In this document: one piece after another, positions 22,339 to 30,598 of the stretch
Layout: every line of letters begins with the position of its first letter
Numbering within the stretch: position 1 is the first letter of the stretch
NCBI GenBank assembly: GCA_910588285.1
Contig: CAJUQB010000029.1
Span: 1-33,708 of the forward strand
DNA length: 33,708 bases
Reading direction: 5' to 3'
Source of the DNA: an uncultured Lachnospiraceae bacterium
Lineage (GTDB): Bacteria > Bacillota > Clostridia > Lachnospirales > Lachnospiraceae
Program-made: the position numbers and the translations under genes
Notes under the pieces: generated by a model
Seen by the model: the letters and a program-made list of their open reading frames with translations, nothing else
Told to the model about the DNA's origin: nothing
Databases searched by the model: none

Positions 22339-23577
22339 ATGAATCGTAATTCAGTTCGCACGAAAGTAAGAGTTGCAGCATGCTGTCTGGCAGGAGCCGT
22401 GGTAATTACCGGAAGCTCTTTCGTATCAGAGGCATCCATGTCAGCAGGAGCCAATTTTGCCAATATTGTAGCAAAGGCCAATATATCCGAGAGCAATACC
22501 ACAGCAGGAGCTACCCGCAATCTGGCCCAGTATGCCCAGAACCTGGCAGAGAAGACCACCGCGCAGCAGGAGGCGCCAAAGGAGACAGACCAGGAGGCGG
22601 CGCCGGAGGCTGCGGAGACACAGCCGGAGGAGAACCAGGCCCCGGAGGTGAAGTCAGAATTTGCAGATAAGGGCGTGGCCAATGTAGATGAGGACTCCTA
22701 TGTGAACATCCGAAGCGAAGCCAATACGGACTGTGAGATCGTCGGCAAGCTTTACGCCAATTCTGCAGTGACGGTCCTTGGGACAGAGGGAGAATGGTAC
22801 AAGATCCATTCCGGCAACTGCGAGGGATATATCAAGCAGGAATTTATTATTACAGGGAATGAGGAGCTGGCAAAGTCCATCAGCACCAGAGTTGCCATTG
22901 TAGATACAGACAATCTGAACATCCGCGCAGACAAGACTACAGAGGGTACTGTTTTGGGACAGGTGGACAAGAGCGATGTGCTGCTGGTGGTAAATGAGGA
23001 GCCGGAATGGATCCAGGTAGCCACGGATGAGGGCGAGGGCTATGTATCCGCACAGTATGTACACTGCACCAACTTCTTCAAGGTTGCAGAGTCCAAGGAG
23101 GAAGAGGAAGCCAGGCTGAAGCGTGAGGAGGAGGCCCGTGCAGGCCATGAGTCATCCAGCAGCAAGAGCAGCTCCAAGTCCTCCAGCAAGGGCGAGGTGG
23201 GCAAGGCCAAGTCTTACGCTCCGGCAAGCGGCGGAACCGGTTCCGATGTTGCCAACTATGCCTGCCAGTTCGTGGGGAATCCTTATGTATATGGCGGCAC
23301 CAGCCTGACCAACGGCGCGGACTGCTCCGGATTTATCATGTCCGTATACAAGGCCTTCGGAGTATCCCTTCCCCATTCCTCCACTGCAATGCGCAGTGTG
23401 GGCTATGGTGTCAGCGCTTCCGAGATGCGGCCTGGGGATATCATCTGCTATGACGGCCATGTAGCCCTGTGTATTGGCAGCGACGGCTCCATTGTCCACG
23501 CAAGCACACCCTCTACCGGTATTAAGTACGGCAATGCATATTATAAGAGTATTATCACGGTAAGAAGAATTTTCTAA
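22339..23577 (+). CDS. Secreted SH3-domain NlpC/P60 cell-wall hydrolase
   Basis: 412 residues. A signal peptide (basic NRNSVRTKVR, hydrophobic core to about 26) is followed by an Ala/Gln/Glu-rich stretch, two bacterial SH3 domains (about 113-172 with NVDEDSYVNIRSEAN, and 185-243 with TDNLNIRADKT), a charged linker, a Ser/Lys-rich linker (about 270-292) and a C-terminal NlpC/P60 domain. The catalytic triad is C329 (GADCSGF), H374 (YDGHVAL) and H387 (IVHAST). Such enzymes cut within peptidoglycan stem peptides, usually gamma-D-Glu to diamino acid. GGGAGGT precedes the ATG. A perfect promoter with two WalR-type boxes lies upstream, matching the known link of WalR to autolysins. A terminator follows. 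Confidence 0.93.
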   Translation: MNRNSVRTKVRVAACCLAGAVVITGSSFVSEASMSAGANFANIVAKANISESNTTAGATRNLAQYAQNLAEKTTAQQEAPKETDQEAAPEAAETQPEENQAPEVKSEFADKGVANVDEDSYVNIRSEANTDCEIVGKLYANSAVTVLGTEGEWYKIHSGNCEGYIKQEFIITGNEELAKSISTRVAIVDTDNLNIRADKTTEGTVLGQVDKSDVLLVVNEEPEWIQVATDEGEGYVSAQYVHCTNFFKVAESKEEEEARLKREEEARAGHESSSSKSSSKSSSKGEVGKAKSYAPASGGTGSDVANYACQFVGNPYVYGGTSLTNGADCSGFIMSVYKAFGVSLPHSSTAMRSVGYGVSASEMRPGDIICYDGHVALCIGSDGSIVHASTPSTGIKYGNAYYKSIITVRRIF

Positions 23578-23643
23578 GTATACATATTGGCTGTTTGCTG
23601 CATATATTCTGTTTATACATATCATGTGGAAAAGTCATAAAAT

Positions 23644-23677
23644 GGCGCTAAAACGCAGGTTTTGGCGCTGTTTTTTT
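23644..23677 (+). terminator. Terminator of the NlpC/P60 gene
   Basis: GCGCTAAAAC pairs with GTTTTGGCGC (9 of 10 plus one G-T wobble), 4-nt loop, followed by seven T. Confidence 0.85.
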
Positions 23678-23807
23678 GCGTTTTTTCGGGGCGGCTGTAC
23701 AAGGGTTTTTTTGAGAAAAATGTAAAATAAGCAATTTGCACAAAAGGAAAAAGGAGACTGGGAGGGGGGCAAAACCAGTGTGGGAAATGTGAAGAAAACT
23801 GGAAAAG

Positions 23808-23878
23808 TTATCCACAATGGAAAGGGCTGTTTTTCTGTAATATATGAGTTATACACGAAGTTATCCACGTTATCCACA
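23808..23878 (+). other. DnaA-box cluster (four boxes)
   Basis: TTATCCACA (23808-23816), TTATACACG (23849-23857), TTATCCACG (23861-23869) and TTATCCACA (23870-23878), all in the same orientation. Two are perfect matches to the DnaA consensus TTATCCACA and two differ at one or two bases; the last two abut directly. They lie in a 514-bp gap (23578-24091) that has no gene, flanked by AT-rich sequence. dnaA/dnaN are not here, so this is unlikely to be oriC. Candidate roles are DnaA titration or control of the promoter about 145 bp downstream. Confidence 0.75.
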
Positions 23879-24020
23879 AAATTAAGGGAAAATAATCCGG
23901 TTTACATAGGTCGGAAATCGAATAAATGTTTTGTACAGTAGTAATAAAAATGCATATCTGCCCCTAAAAAGCCGAAAATAATATTGACATTTCAATTATC
24001 AGAAAGCTTGGAAAAACAGG

Positions 24021-24049
24021 TTGAAAAAGCACGGCGATTTTGGTATACT
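24021..24049 (+). promoter_or_regulatory. Extended -10 promoter of the glycosyltransferase gene
   Basis: TTGAAA (24021-24026), 17-bp spacer, TATACT (24044-24049) preceded by TGG, giving an extended -10. The start codon is about 42 nt downstream. Confidence 0.7.
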
Positions 24050-24091
24050 GCAACAAGGATAGTAATGATGAAATGCGTAAGCAGGTGAGTT

Positions 24092-24763
24092 ATGAGCAAA
24101 AGGATAGAGATAGGCGGTATCGGCCTGGACAACTATACAGTGCGGGAGGCCATAGAGCAGATCGACGGCTACTGGGATGCAGCAGGAATGAAGACCATTG
24201 AGACGATTTCCATGGAGCTTCTGGTAATGGCCGGGGAGGATGAGCGGCTTCGTCAGAGCTTGGGAGAGCTGGACCTTGCCATGATCCATGATGTGGAGAT
24301 TCTGCGGGCGGCAGGCATCACGTCGCCCCAGCGCATCCGGGAGACGGAGGAGCATCAGTTTCTGGGTGAATTTATGAAATATCTTGTGGAGGGCGGCAGA
24401 ACGGTATACCTGGTAGGGGATACGGTGGAGCAGACGGATGCATTAAAAGAGTTTTTACAGGAATACTATGAGAGACTGAAGGTGGTGGGGAGCCAGGCGC
24501 TGGAGGCCTGCAATTGGGATGTGGACAGCCTGGTGAACGAGATCAATACCATGTCGCCGGATGTGGTGTTTTCCGTGCTGCCCACCCCCCGGCAGGAATA
24601 TTTCCTGATGGACAACCGCAGCAGGATGAGTGCGGGCATCTGGTGCGGGCTGGGACAGAATTATGCCTCCGGCAGCGGCAGGCATTCCGTGAAGGGCCTG
24701 CTTCTGCGGCTCAGGCACCGGGGAATGCTGCATCGGATGCTGGACAAGAAGGAACAGAAATAA
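24092..24763 (+). CDS. WecG/TagA/CpsF-family (GT26-like) glycosyltransferase, divergent
   Basis: 223 residues, close to the family length of about 240. The family layout is present: IEIGGIGLDNYTVREAI at the start, ETISMELLVMA, a central TVYLVGDTVEQTDALKEFL resembling the Rossmann-like VYLLGG block, and PDVVFSVLPTPRQEYFL near the end, then a basic C-terminal tail as used for membrane contact. Typical members transfer N-acetylmannosaminuronic acid or ManNAc to a lipid-linked sugar. The active-site segment usually reads like DGxG-VxAAR; here it is MIHDVEILRAAG, keeping the Asp but losing the glycines. It may have a different substrate or be inactive. GCAGGTGAG precedes the ATG. It lies downstream of a DnaA-box cluster and an extended -10 promoter. 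Confidence 0.72.
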   Translation: MSKRIEIGGIGLDNYTVREAIEQIDGYWDAAGMKTIETISMELLVMAGEDERLRQSLGELDLAMIHDVEILRAAGITSPQRIRETEEHQFLGEFMKYLVEGGRTVYLVGDTVEQTDALKEFLQEYYERLKVVGSQALEACNWDVDSLVNEINTMSPDVVFSVLPTPRQEYFLMDNRSRMSAGIWCGLGQNYASGSGRHSVKGLLLRLRHRGMLHRMLDKKEQK

Positions 24764-24840
24764 CAATACAAGCAAAAGCAATATAATCAACAGCAAAAAC
24801 AAGATAAGCAAACTATGAGGGAAAGCATGAGAGGGAAAGC

Positions 24841-25716
24841 ATGAGAGGCAATGCAAAGTCATATCCCTGGCTGCCCTGGGCGATGATCCTCCTTGGGACA
24901 TGTCTGATGGCAATAGGGATACAAAATATATACGACCCGATCAATCTGGTGACAGGAGGCTTTACCGGTATTTCCATTATTGTGAAGGATATATCCGAAG
25001 AGTATTTGGCAGGGGGGATCCCGCTATGGCTGACCAACCTTGTCCTGAATATCCCGGTCTTTTTGGTTGCGCTGAAACTGAAGGGGAAGAGCTTTATCGG
25101 CCGCACGGCAGTGGCGACGATTCTGCTGTCCGCATGGCTGTATATTCTGCCCGGCAAAGCCCTGGTGTCAGACGACTATATTCTGGCAGCTGTCTTCGGC
25201 GGCGTGCTCAATGGCGTGGGTATCGGCATGATCCTGCTGGCCAAGGCCACCACCGGCGGGACGGACATGGTGGCGGCGCTGATCCAGCATAAGCTGCGCC
25301 ATTATTCCATTGCCCAGATCATGCAGGTTTTAGACGGGCTGATTGTGGCGGCGGGGCTGTATGTATTCGGGATTCAGCCTGCGCTGTATGCCATGGTCTC
25401 CATTTTTCTTGTGTCCAAGATTTCCGACGGCATGATGGAGGGCTTCCGGTTCTCCAAGGCGGCATTTATCATTACGGACAAGTACCAGGAGGTGTCTGAC
25501 AGCATCATGGAGCACCTGGACCGGGGGGTCACCGGATTGAAGGCCCAGGGGATGTATTCCGGCCAGGGGAAATGCATGCTGTACTGCGTGGTTTCCAAGA
25601 AGCAGATTGTGGCCCTGAAGGAGATTGTCATGAATATTGACAAGAATGCCTTTGTGATTGTGAATGACGTTCGGGAGGTGCTGGGGGAGGGCTTTTTGGA
25701 ATATCACGATTCCTAA
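24841..25716 (+). CDS. YitT-family membrane protein (DUF161 + DUF2179)
   Basis: 291 residues with five or six TM helices in the first 205 or so. Family blocks include NLVTGGFTGISIIV, FGGVLNGVGIGMILLAKATTGGTDM and SKISDGMMEGF; then a soluble C-terminal DUF2179 domain (KAAFIITDKYQEVSDSIM...VKEI-type, with DRGVTGLKAQGMYSG). The role of the family is not settled; a small-molecule transporter or channel with a regulatory domain is the usual guess. The start is preceded by a short tandem repeat (ATGAGAGGGAAAGC, about 24814-24850) that provides several out-of-frame ATGs near GAGGGA. It probably shares the promoter at 24021, since the 77-bp gap shows no terminator. Confidence 0.88.
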   Translation: MRGNAKSYPWLPWAMILLGTCLMAIGIQNIYDPINLVTGGFTGISIIVKDISEEYLAGGIPLWLTNLVLNIPVFLVALKLKGKSFIGRTAVATILLSAWLYILPGKALVSDDYILAAVFGGVLNGVGIGMILLAKATTGGTDMVAALIQHKLRHYSIAQIMQVLDGLIVAAGLYVFGIQPALYAMVSIFLVSKISDGMMEGFRFSKAAFIITDKYQEVSDSIMEHLDRGVTGLKAQGMYSGQGKCMLYCVVSKKQIVALKEIVMNIDKNAFVIVNDVREVLGEGFLEYHDS

Positions 25717-25769
25717 GTTTTGTGAACTATGCCCATATATTTTTTGCAGGATTATTTGTAAAAAAAGAT

Positions 25770-25811
25770 GAGGAAATACATGAAATATCTGTATTTCCTC
25801 TTTCTTTTTTT
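25770..25811 (+). terminator. Terminator of the YitT gene
   Basis: GAGGAAATACA (25770-25780) pairs perfectly with TGTATTTCCTC (25790-25800), 9-nt loop, then TTTCTTTTTTT. The rest of the gap to 25936 shows no clear promoter. Confidence 0.9.
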
Positions 25812-25936
25812 GTGATTTTGCATTAAAATAGATCATAAGGCGATTTGTCCTTTCTGAAATCCCTTGAAAAGCATGACGAATATTTGTGAAAGTTGCATAG
25901 TTGGGTGAAAAAGATCAGAGAGAAGGAGTGAGGCAA

Positions 25937-27025
25937 ATGATATCGAATCAGATCCTGCAGAATATTATTGACGGATTAAAGGGCATCACCAGAATGGATT
26001 TGTGTATAATAGACACAGACGGGAAGGTTTTGGCTGCTACATTTCCGGAGACAGACGGTTATATTCCGGCAGCCTTGGCTTTTGTGGAATCTCCGGCAGA
26101 GAGCCAGGTGGTTGCCGGCTGCCAGTTTTTTAAGGTTTTTGACGAGTATCAGCTGGAGTACATCCTGTTGGCAAAGGGGGACAGCGAGGATGTATATATG
26201 ATAGGGAAGATTGCGGCCTTCCAGATCCAGAATCTGCTGGTGGCCTATAAGGAACGCTTTGATAAGGATAATTTCATCAAGAATCTGCTGCTGGATAACC
26301 TGCTGCTGGTGGATATTTACAATCGCGCCATGAAGCTGCACATTGATACGGAGGTCCGCCGGGTGGTATTTATCGTGGAGACCAACCGGGAGAAGGACGG
26401 CAATGAACTGGAGCGTGTCAGGAGTCTCTTTGGCGGCAAGGCCAAGGATTTTATCACGGCTGTGGATGAGAAGAATATCATCGTTGTGAAGGAAGTGGCG
26501 GAGCATGAGGATTACATTGACCTTGGCAAGACGGCAGAGGTGATCCTGAACCTGTTCCATGACCATGACAGCAGCGAGATACACATTGCCTACGGAACCA
26601 TTGTAGGAGAGATCAAGGAGGTGTCCCGCTCCTACAAGGAAGCCAGGATGGCACTGGATGTAGGGAAGATCTTTTTTGAGGAGCGCAACATCATTGCCTA
26701 CTCGGCCCTTGGTATCGGACGCCTGATCTATCAGCTGCCCATTCCCCTGTGCAAGATGTTTATCAAGGAGATTTTTGACGGCAAATCCCCGGACGATTTT
26801 GATGAGGAGACCCTGACCACCATCAACAAGTTTTTCGAGAACAGCCTGAATGTATCCGAGACCTCAAGGCAGCTGTACATTCACAGGAATACGCTGGTTT
26901 ACCGTCTGGATAAGCTGCAGAAGAGCACGGGGCTGGATCTGCGTGTCTTTGAAGATGCCATTACCTTTAAGATCGCCTTGATGGTGGTAAAATACATGAA
27001 GTACATGGAGACATTGGATTACTAG
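25937..27025 (+). CDS. CdaR/PucR-type transcription regulator
   Basis: 362 residues from the ATG at 25937, chosen because GAAGGAG lies about 9 nt upstream; an in-frame ATG at 25901 lacks this. The N-terminus (ISNQILQNIIDGLKGITRMDLCIIDTDGKVLAATFPE) looks like the sugar-diacid recognition domain of CdaR. A middle GGDEF-like domain follows (about 150-265), and the C-terminal PucR-type helix-turn-helix reads FFENSLNVSETSRQLYIHRNTLVYRLDKLQKSTGLDL. Such proteins sense small acids or metabolites and activate transcription. The next gene, ftsE, is 18 bp downstream and may be cotranscribed, an unexpected pairing of a metabolite sensor with a division transporter. The ligand is unknown. Confidence 0.85.
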   Translation: MISNQILQNIIDGLKGITRMDLCIIDTDGKVLAATFPETDGYIPAALAFVESPAESQVVAGCQFFKVFDEYQLEYILLAKGDSEDVYMIGKIAAFQIQNLLVAYKERFDKDNFIKNLLLDNLLLVDIYNRAMKLHIDTEVRRVVFIVETNREKDGNELERVRSLFGGKAKDFITAVDEKNIIVVKEVAEHEDYIDLGKTAEVILNLFHDHDSSEIHIAYGTIVGEIKEVSRSYKEARMALDVGKIFFEERNIIAYSALGIGRLIYQLPIPLCKMFIKEIFDGKSPDDFDEETLTTINKFFENSLNVSETSRQLYIHRNTLVYRLDKLQKSTGLDLRVFEDAITFKIALMVVKYMKYMETLDY

Positions 27026-27043
27026 AAGTTTAGGAGGCTTAGG

Positions 27044-27727
27044 ATGATCATACTTGAGAATGTGAGCAAGTCGTATTCAGCGGGGATTCCGGCGCTGAAT
27101 GACGTCAGTCTGCACATTGAGGAGGGAGAATTTGTTTTTATTGTAGGGGACAGCGGTTCCGGGAAGTCCACCCTGATCAAGCTGCTGCTGAAGGAGCTGG
27201 AACCTACCGAGGGGACGATTACCATCAATGGCAGGCCCCTGAACCGGATCAAGCACAAGCAGGTTCCGCGGTTCCGGCGGAATATCGGCGTTGTGTTCCA
27301 GGATTTCCGGCTGTTGAAGGATCTGAATATTTATGACAATGTTGCTTTTGCCCAGCGGGTGATCGCCACCCCAACCAAGACCATCAAGCGGCGGGTGCCC
27401 ATGATGCTGTCCATGGTGGGCCTTGCGGCCAAGTACAGGTCCTATCCCAGCCAGCTGTCCGGAGGAGAGCAGCAGCGTGTGGCCATTGCCCGGGCCCTGG
27501 TGAACAACCCCAAGATCCTTCTGGCGGATGAGCCCACCGGGAATCTGGACAATCACAATGCATGGGATATTATGAGGCTGTTGGATGAGATCAATCAGCG
27601 GGGGACTACCGTGGTGGTAGTTACCCACAATATTGAGATTGTAAAGGCTATGAAGAAGCGGGTGGTCACCATGAAGAAGGGTGTTGTGGTCAGCGACGAG
27701 CAGATGGGGGGCAGCGATGAGAATTAG
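27044..27727 (+). CDS. ftsE: Cell-division ATP-binding protein FtsE
   Basis: 227 residues with Walker A GDSGSGKST, Q loop (VFQDFRLL), ABC signature LSGGEQQR, Walker B ILLADEPTGNLD and the H loop (VVVTHN). The VFQDFRLLKDLNIYDNVAF segment is typical of FtsE. With FtsX it forms a membrane complex that relays ATP hydrolysis across the membrane to activate peptidoglycan hydrolases at division or elongation sites. TTTAGGAGGCTTAGG precedes the start, and the end overlaps the ftsX start by 11 nt. Confidence 0.96.
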   Translation: MIILENVSKSYSAGIPALNDVSLHIEEGEFVFIVGDSGSGKSTLIKLLLKELEPTEGTITINGRPLNRIKHKQVPRFRRNIGVVFQDFRLLKDLNIYDNVAFAQRVIATPTKTIKRRVPMMLSMVGLAAKYRSYPSQLSGGEQQRVAIARALVNNPKILLADEPTGNLDNHNAWDIMRLLDEINQRGTTVVVVTHNIEIVKAMKKRVVTMKKGVVVSDEQMGGSDEN

Positions 27728-28625
27728 TACATTTTTCTATACCCTGAAGCAGGGCATCCGGAATATTTGGAAGAACAAGATTTTTTCCCTGGCTTCCATT
27801 GCCACCATGTCGGCCTGTATTTTTCTGTTTGGCCTGTTTTATTCCATTGTGGTGAATTTTCAGACCATTGTCCGTGAGGTGGAGTCGGGCATGGCGGTCA
27901 CTGTTTTTTTTCAGGATGGCCTGTCCCAGGAGAAGATCGACGAGATCGGAGGGCTGATCGACAAGCGGGCCGAGGTGTCCGGCAAGAATTTCGTGTCGGC
28001 GGACGAAGCCTGGGAGGAATTCCGGGGAGATTATTTCTATGGGGCGGAGGATATGGCGGAGGGCTTTGTGAACGACAACCCCCTGGCGGAATCCTCCCAC
28101 TACGAGATCTATATGAACGACATTTCCATGCAGAATTCCCTGGTGACCTACCTGCAGTCCATCGAAGGGGTGCGGGAGGTGCGCAGCTCTGCCCTTGCAG
28201 CCAACACGCTGACGGATTTTAACAAGCTCATCGGCTACGTGTCGGCGGGGATCATCCTGATTCTGCTGTGCGTGGCGGTCTTTTTGATCAGCAATACGGT
28301 AACTACCGGTATTGCCGTGCGGCGGGAGGAGATTGCTATCATGAAGCTGATCGGCGCTACGGATTATTTTGTCCGGTCCCCCTTTATTGTGGAGGGGATT
28401 CTCATCGGGCTGATCGGCGCGGCCATTCCCCTGGTGCTTTTGTATTTTATGTACAGCCGTTTGATAACCTATGTGGCCGAAAAGTTTATCTGGCTTACCA
28501 ATATGCTGACCTTTATCCCGGTAAACCAGGTCTTTACCACCCTTGTCCCCGTGGCCTTGATCCTGGGGGTGGGGATTGGCTTTGTAGGCAGCCGGCTGAC
28601 GATCCGCAAGCACCTGAAGGTGTAG
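27717..28625 (+). CDS. ftsX: Cell-division permease-like protein FtsX
   Basis: 302 residues from the ATG at 27717 (MRISTFFYTLKQGIRNIWKN, the usual FtsX opening); an upstream in-frame ATG at 27681 lies deep in ftsE. TM1 is near 22-44, then an extracytoplasmic domain of about 120 residues that would contact a hydrolase, then three TMs with RREEIAIMKLIGATDYFVRSPF and a final GSRLTIRKHLKV. No hydrolase gene (M23 or similar) follows in the operon; prfB comes next. The NlpC/P60 protein encoded at 22339 is one possible client, by inference only. Confidence 0.95.
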   Translation: MRISTFFYTLKQGIRNIWKNKIFSLASIATMSACIFLFGLFYSIVVNFQTIVREVESGMAVTVFFQDGLSQEKIDEIGGLIDKRAEVSGKNFVSADEAWEEFRGDYFYGAEDMAEGFVNDNPLAESSHYEIYMNDISMQNSLVTYLQSIEGVREVRSSALAANTLTDFNKLIGYVSAGIILILLCVAVFLISNTVTTGIAVRREEIAIMKLIGATDYFVRSPFIVEGILIGLIGAAIPLVLLYFMYSRLITYVAEKFIWLTNMLTFIPVNQVFTTLVPVALILGVGIGFVGSRLTIRKHLKV

Positions 28626-28627
28626 AA

Positions 28628-28652
28628 TCCTGCAAAGCAGGACTCATTTTTT
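28628..28652 (+). terminator. Weak terminator-like hairpin after ftsX
   Basis: TCCTGC (28628-28633) pairs with GCAGGA (28637-28642), 3-nt loop, then CTCATTTTTT. The short stem suggests partial read-through into prfB. Confidence 0.5.
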
Positions 28653-28681
28653 AGAATATTGTATAGAAAGAGGTGACATTT

Positions 28682-29807
28682 TTGGTTGAATTAGATCAGT
28701 TCAAGTATACCTTGAACAATTATTCCGGACCATTGGTGGAAGTGAGGGATTCACTTTAACTTAGCAGACAAAGAGCACAAGATTCAGGAATTGGAAAAGG
28801 AGATGGAGGCTCCTGATTTCTGGGACGATCCGGTGGCTTCCCAGGAGAAAATGAAGCTGCTGAAGAGCCTGAAGGGCGATGTGGAGACTTATGCAGGCTT
28901 AGAGCAGCAGTATGAGGATATTGAGACTCTGCTGGAGATGGGCTATGAGGAGAACGATGCCTCCCTGATCCCGGAGATTGAGGAAGCCCTTAAGGAGTTT
29001 GAGGCCACATTTGAGGCCATCCGCATCAAGACGCTCCTGTCGGGAGAATACGACAGGGACAATGCCATTGTCTCCCTCCACGCAGGGGCTGGCGGGACAG
29101 AGTCCTGCGACTGGGCCTCCATGTTGTACCGGATGTACCGCAGATGGGCGGAGCGCCATGGCTTTGAGGTGGAGCTGTTGGACTTCCTGGACGGGGATGA
29201 GGCAGGCCTTAAGTCCGTGACCTTCGAGGTGCGCGGAGAGAATGCCTATGGCTACCTCAAGTCCGAGAAGGGGGTACACCGCCTGGTGCGTATCTCCCCC
29301 TTCAATGCAGCGGGGAAGCGGCAGACCTCCTTTGTGTCCTGTGATGTGATGCCGGATATTGAGACGGATATTGACATTGAGATCAATGAGGAGGAGCTTC
29401 GGATTGACACCTACCGCTCCAGCGGAGCCGGCGGGCAGCATATCAACAAGACCTCCTCGGCCATCCGCATTACCCATCTGCCTACGGGGATTGTGGTGCA
29501 GTGTCAAAATGAGCGCTCCCAGCATATGAATAAGGATAAGGCCATGCAGATGCTGAAGGCCAAGCTGTATCTTCTGCAGGAGGAGGAGAATGCCAAAAAG
29601 GCTGCCGACATCCGGGGAGAGGTGACGGAGATCGGCTGGGGCAACCAGATCCGCTCCTATGTGATGCAGCCCTACACCATGGTGAAGGATCACAGGACCA
29701 ATGCGGAGAGCGGCAATGTGGACAGCGTGATGGATGGGAATCTGGATCACTTTATCAACGCATATCTGAAATGGTGCAGCCTGGGGCAGAAGGATGCAGC
29801 GAAGTAG
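28682..29807 (+). CDS. prfB: Peptide chain release factor 2 with programmed +1 frameshift
   Basis: Translation should start at TTG 28682 (AAAGAGGTGA upstream) giving LVELDQFKYTLNNYSGPLVE then VRDSL, the normal RF2 N-terminus, before a TAA at 28757-28759. Skipping one base after CTT continues as NLADKEHKIQELEKEMEAPD and onward to 29807, 374 residues in all, the usual RF2 length. The C-terminal part has the catalytic GGQ (SSGAGGQHINKTSSAIR) and the stop-codon-reading SPF segment of RF2 (RLVRISPFNAAGKRQTSF). RF2 releases peptides at UGA and UAA. The frameshift normally makes RF2 control its own level. Confidence 0.95.
28745..28760 (+). promoter_or_regulatory. RF2 recoding site with UAA instead of UGA
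   Basis: AGG GAT TCA CTT TAA C: an internal Shine-Dalgarno-like AGGG begins 9 nt before the slippery CTT, in the same phase as the E. coli AGG GGG TAT CTT TGA C site. The in-frame stop is TAA (28757-28759). Confidence 0.85.
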
Positions 29808-29822
29808 GCAGGTGGAGGACGT

Positions 29823-30578
29823 ATGGAGTTTTGGACAGGAGTGGCCGCTGCCGCCGGCATTGTAATTGTGGCGGGGATTACAATCTGCTTCTTTCTCGTA
29901 AGGATGAAAGGGCTTTCCCGCCGGGTGTTCGGCACGGACAGCCTGGCGGAGGCGCTGAAATGGCAGGATGAAATGCTGGCTGCTACCCCCAGGTCCATTA
30001 CCGGCATGACCCGGATCTATGAACCTCAGATTCGGGAGGATTTTCCGGAATTTAACTGGCAGGAGTTCCGCCGCAGGGCGGAGCAGCTGTTGTTGCTTGC
30101 CTTTGAAGCCATATCCACAGGGACAGCCGGCAGTATCCGGGGCGGCTCTGAGGCCTTTCGCAGGCAGGTGGAGAGCCGGATTGCCGGGAATGCCAGGGCG
30201 GGGATTACCGAGACCTACCGGCAGGTGAAGATCCATGACACACAGATTGCCCGGTATGAGAAGAAGGCCGGCACCTGTGTGATCACACTGCAGAGCGCGG
30301 TGGGGCACATCCATTATAAGGAGCAGGAGGGCAGGATCCTTGCGGGCAGGAGAGAGGTTCCTGTTCAGACCAAATACAATATTGAGCTGATGTATGTACA
30401 GGATCCTGCTCTTGCGGGAAGGGACCGGGCCCTGGGAGTGAGCTGTCCCAGCTGCGGTGCTCCCATCACCAGTCTGGGGGTCAAATCCTGTGAGTACTGC
30501 GGCTCCAGGGTTGTGCCCATCAATGTGCAGGTGTGGTCCATCCACGGGTATTATGAAGTAGAGAAACAGAAGGTATAG
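29823..30578 (+). CDS. Membrane-anchored Tim44-like/zinc-ribbon protein
   Basis: 251 residues. One TM at about 5-25, then a cytosolic part whose middle (DFPEFNWQEFRRRAEQLLLLAFEAI through VPVQTKYNIELMYVQD) resembles a Tim44-like/NTF2-type alpha+beta domain. A four-Cys zinc ribbon follows (CPSCGAPITSLGVKSCEYCGS, about 206-226), then a short tail. GTGGAGG precedes the ATG, 15 bp after the prfB stop. Gene order with the SPFH, zinc-ribbon and TPM genes downstream suggests a role in a membrane-associated complex. The Tim44 assignment is from pattern; the zinc ribbon is clear. Confidence 0.65.
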   Translation: MEFWTGVAAAAGIVIVAGITICFFLVRMKGLSRRVFGTDSLAEALKWQDEMLAATPRSITGMTRIYEPQIREDFPEFNWQEFRRRAEQLLLLAFEAISTGTAGSIRGGSEAFRRQVESRIAGNARAGITETYRQVKIHDTQIARYEKKAGTCVITLQSAVGHIHYKEQEGRILAGRREVPVQTKYNIELMYVQDPALAGRDRALGVSCPSCGAPITSLGVKSCEYCGSRVVPINVQVWSIHGYYEVEKQKV

Positions 30579-30598
30579 CAGAAAGGGAGGAAGCCAGA

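Noticed and set aside
23808..24020. Possible chromosomal or plasmid oriC
   Set aside because: The boxes are good, but no dnaA, dnaN or replication-initiator gene is present, and no convincing DnaA-trio or AT-rich unwinding element sits at the right distance (a TAGTAATAA lies about 60 bp away).
28682..28790. prfB as a frameshifted pseudogene
   Set aside because: The break is at the conserved CTT-stop-C recoding position, and both halves are intact and family-like, so it is programmed frameshifting.
28899..30545. 548-codon minus-strand frame across prfB and the following gene
   Set aside because: It spans two well-supported plus-strand genes, is His/Gly/Leu-rich without domains, and has no start context.
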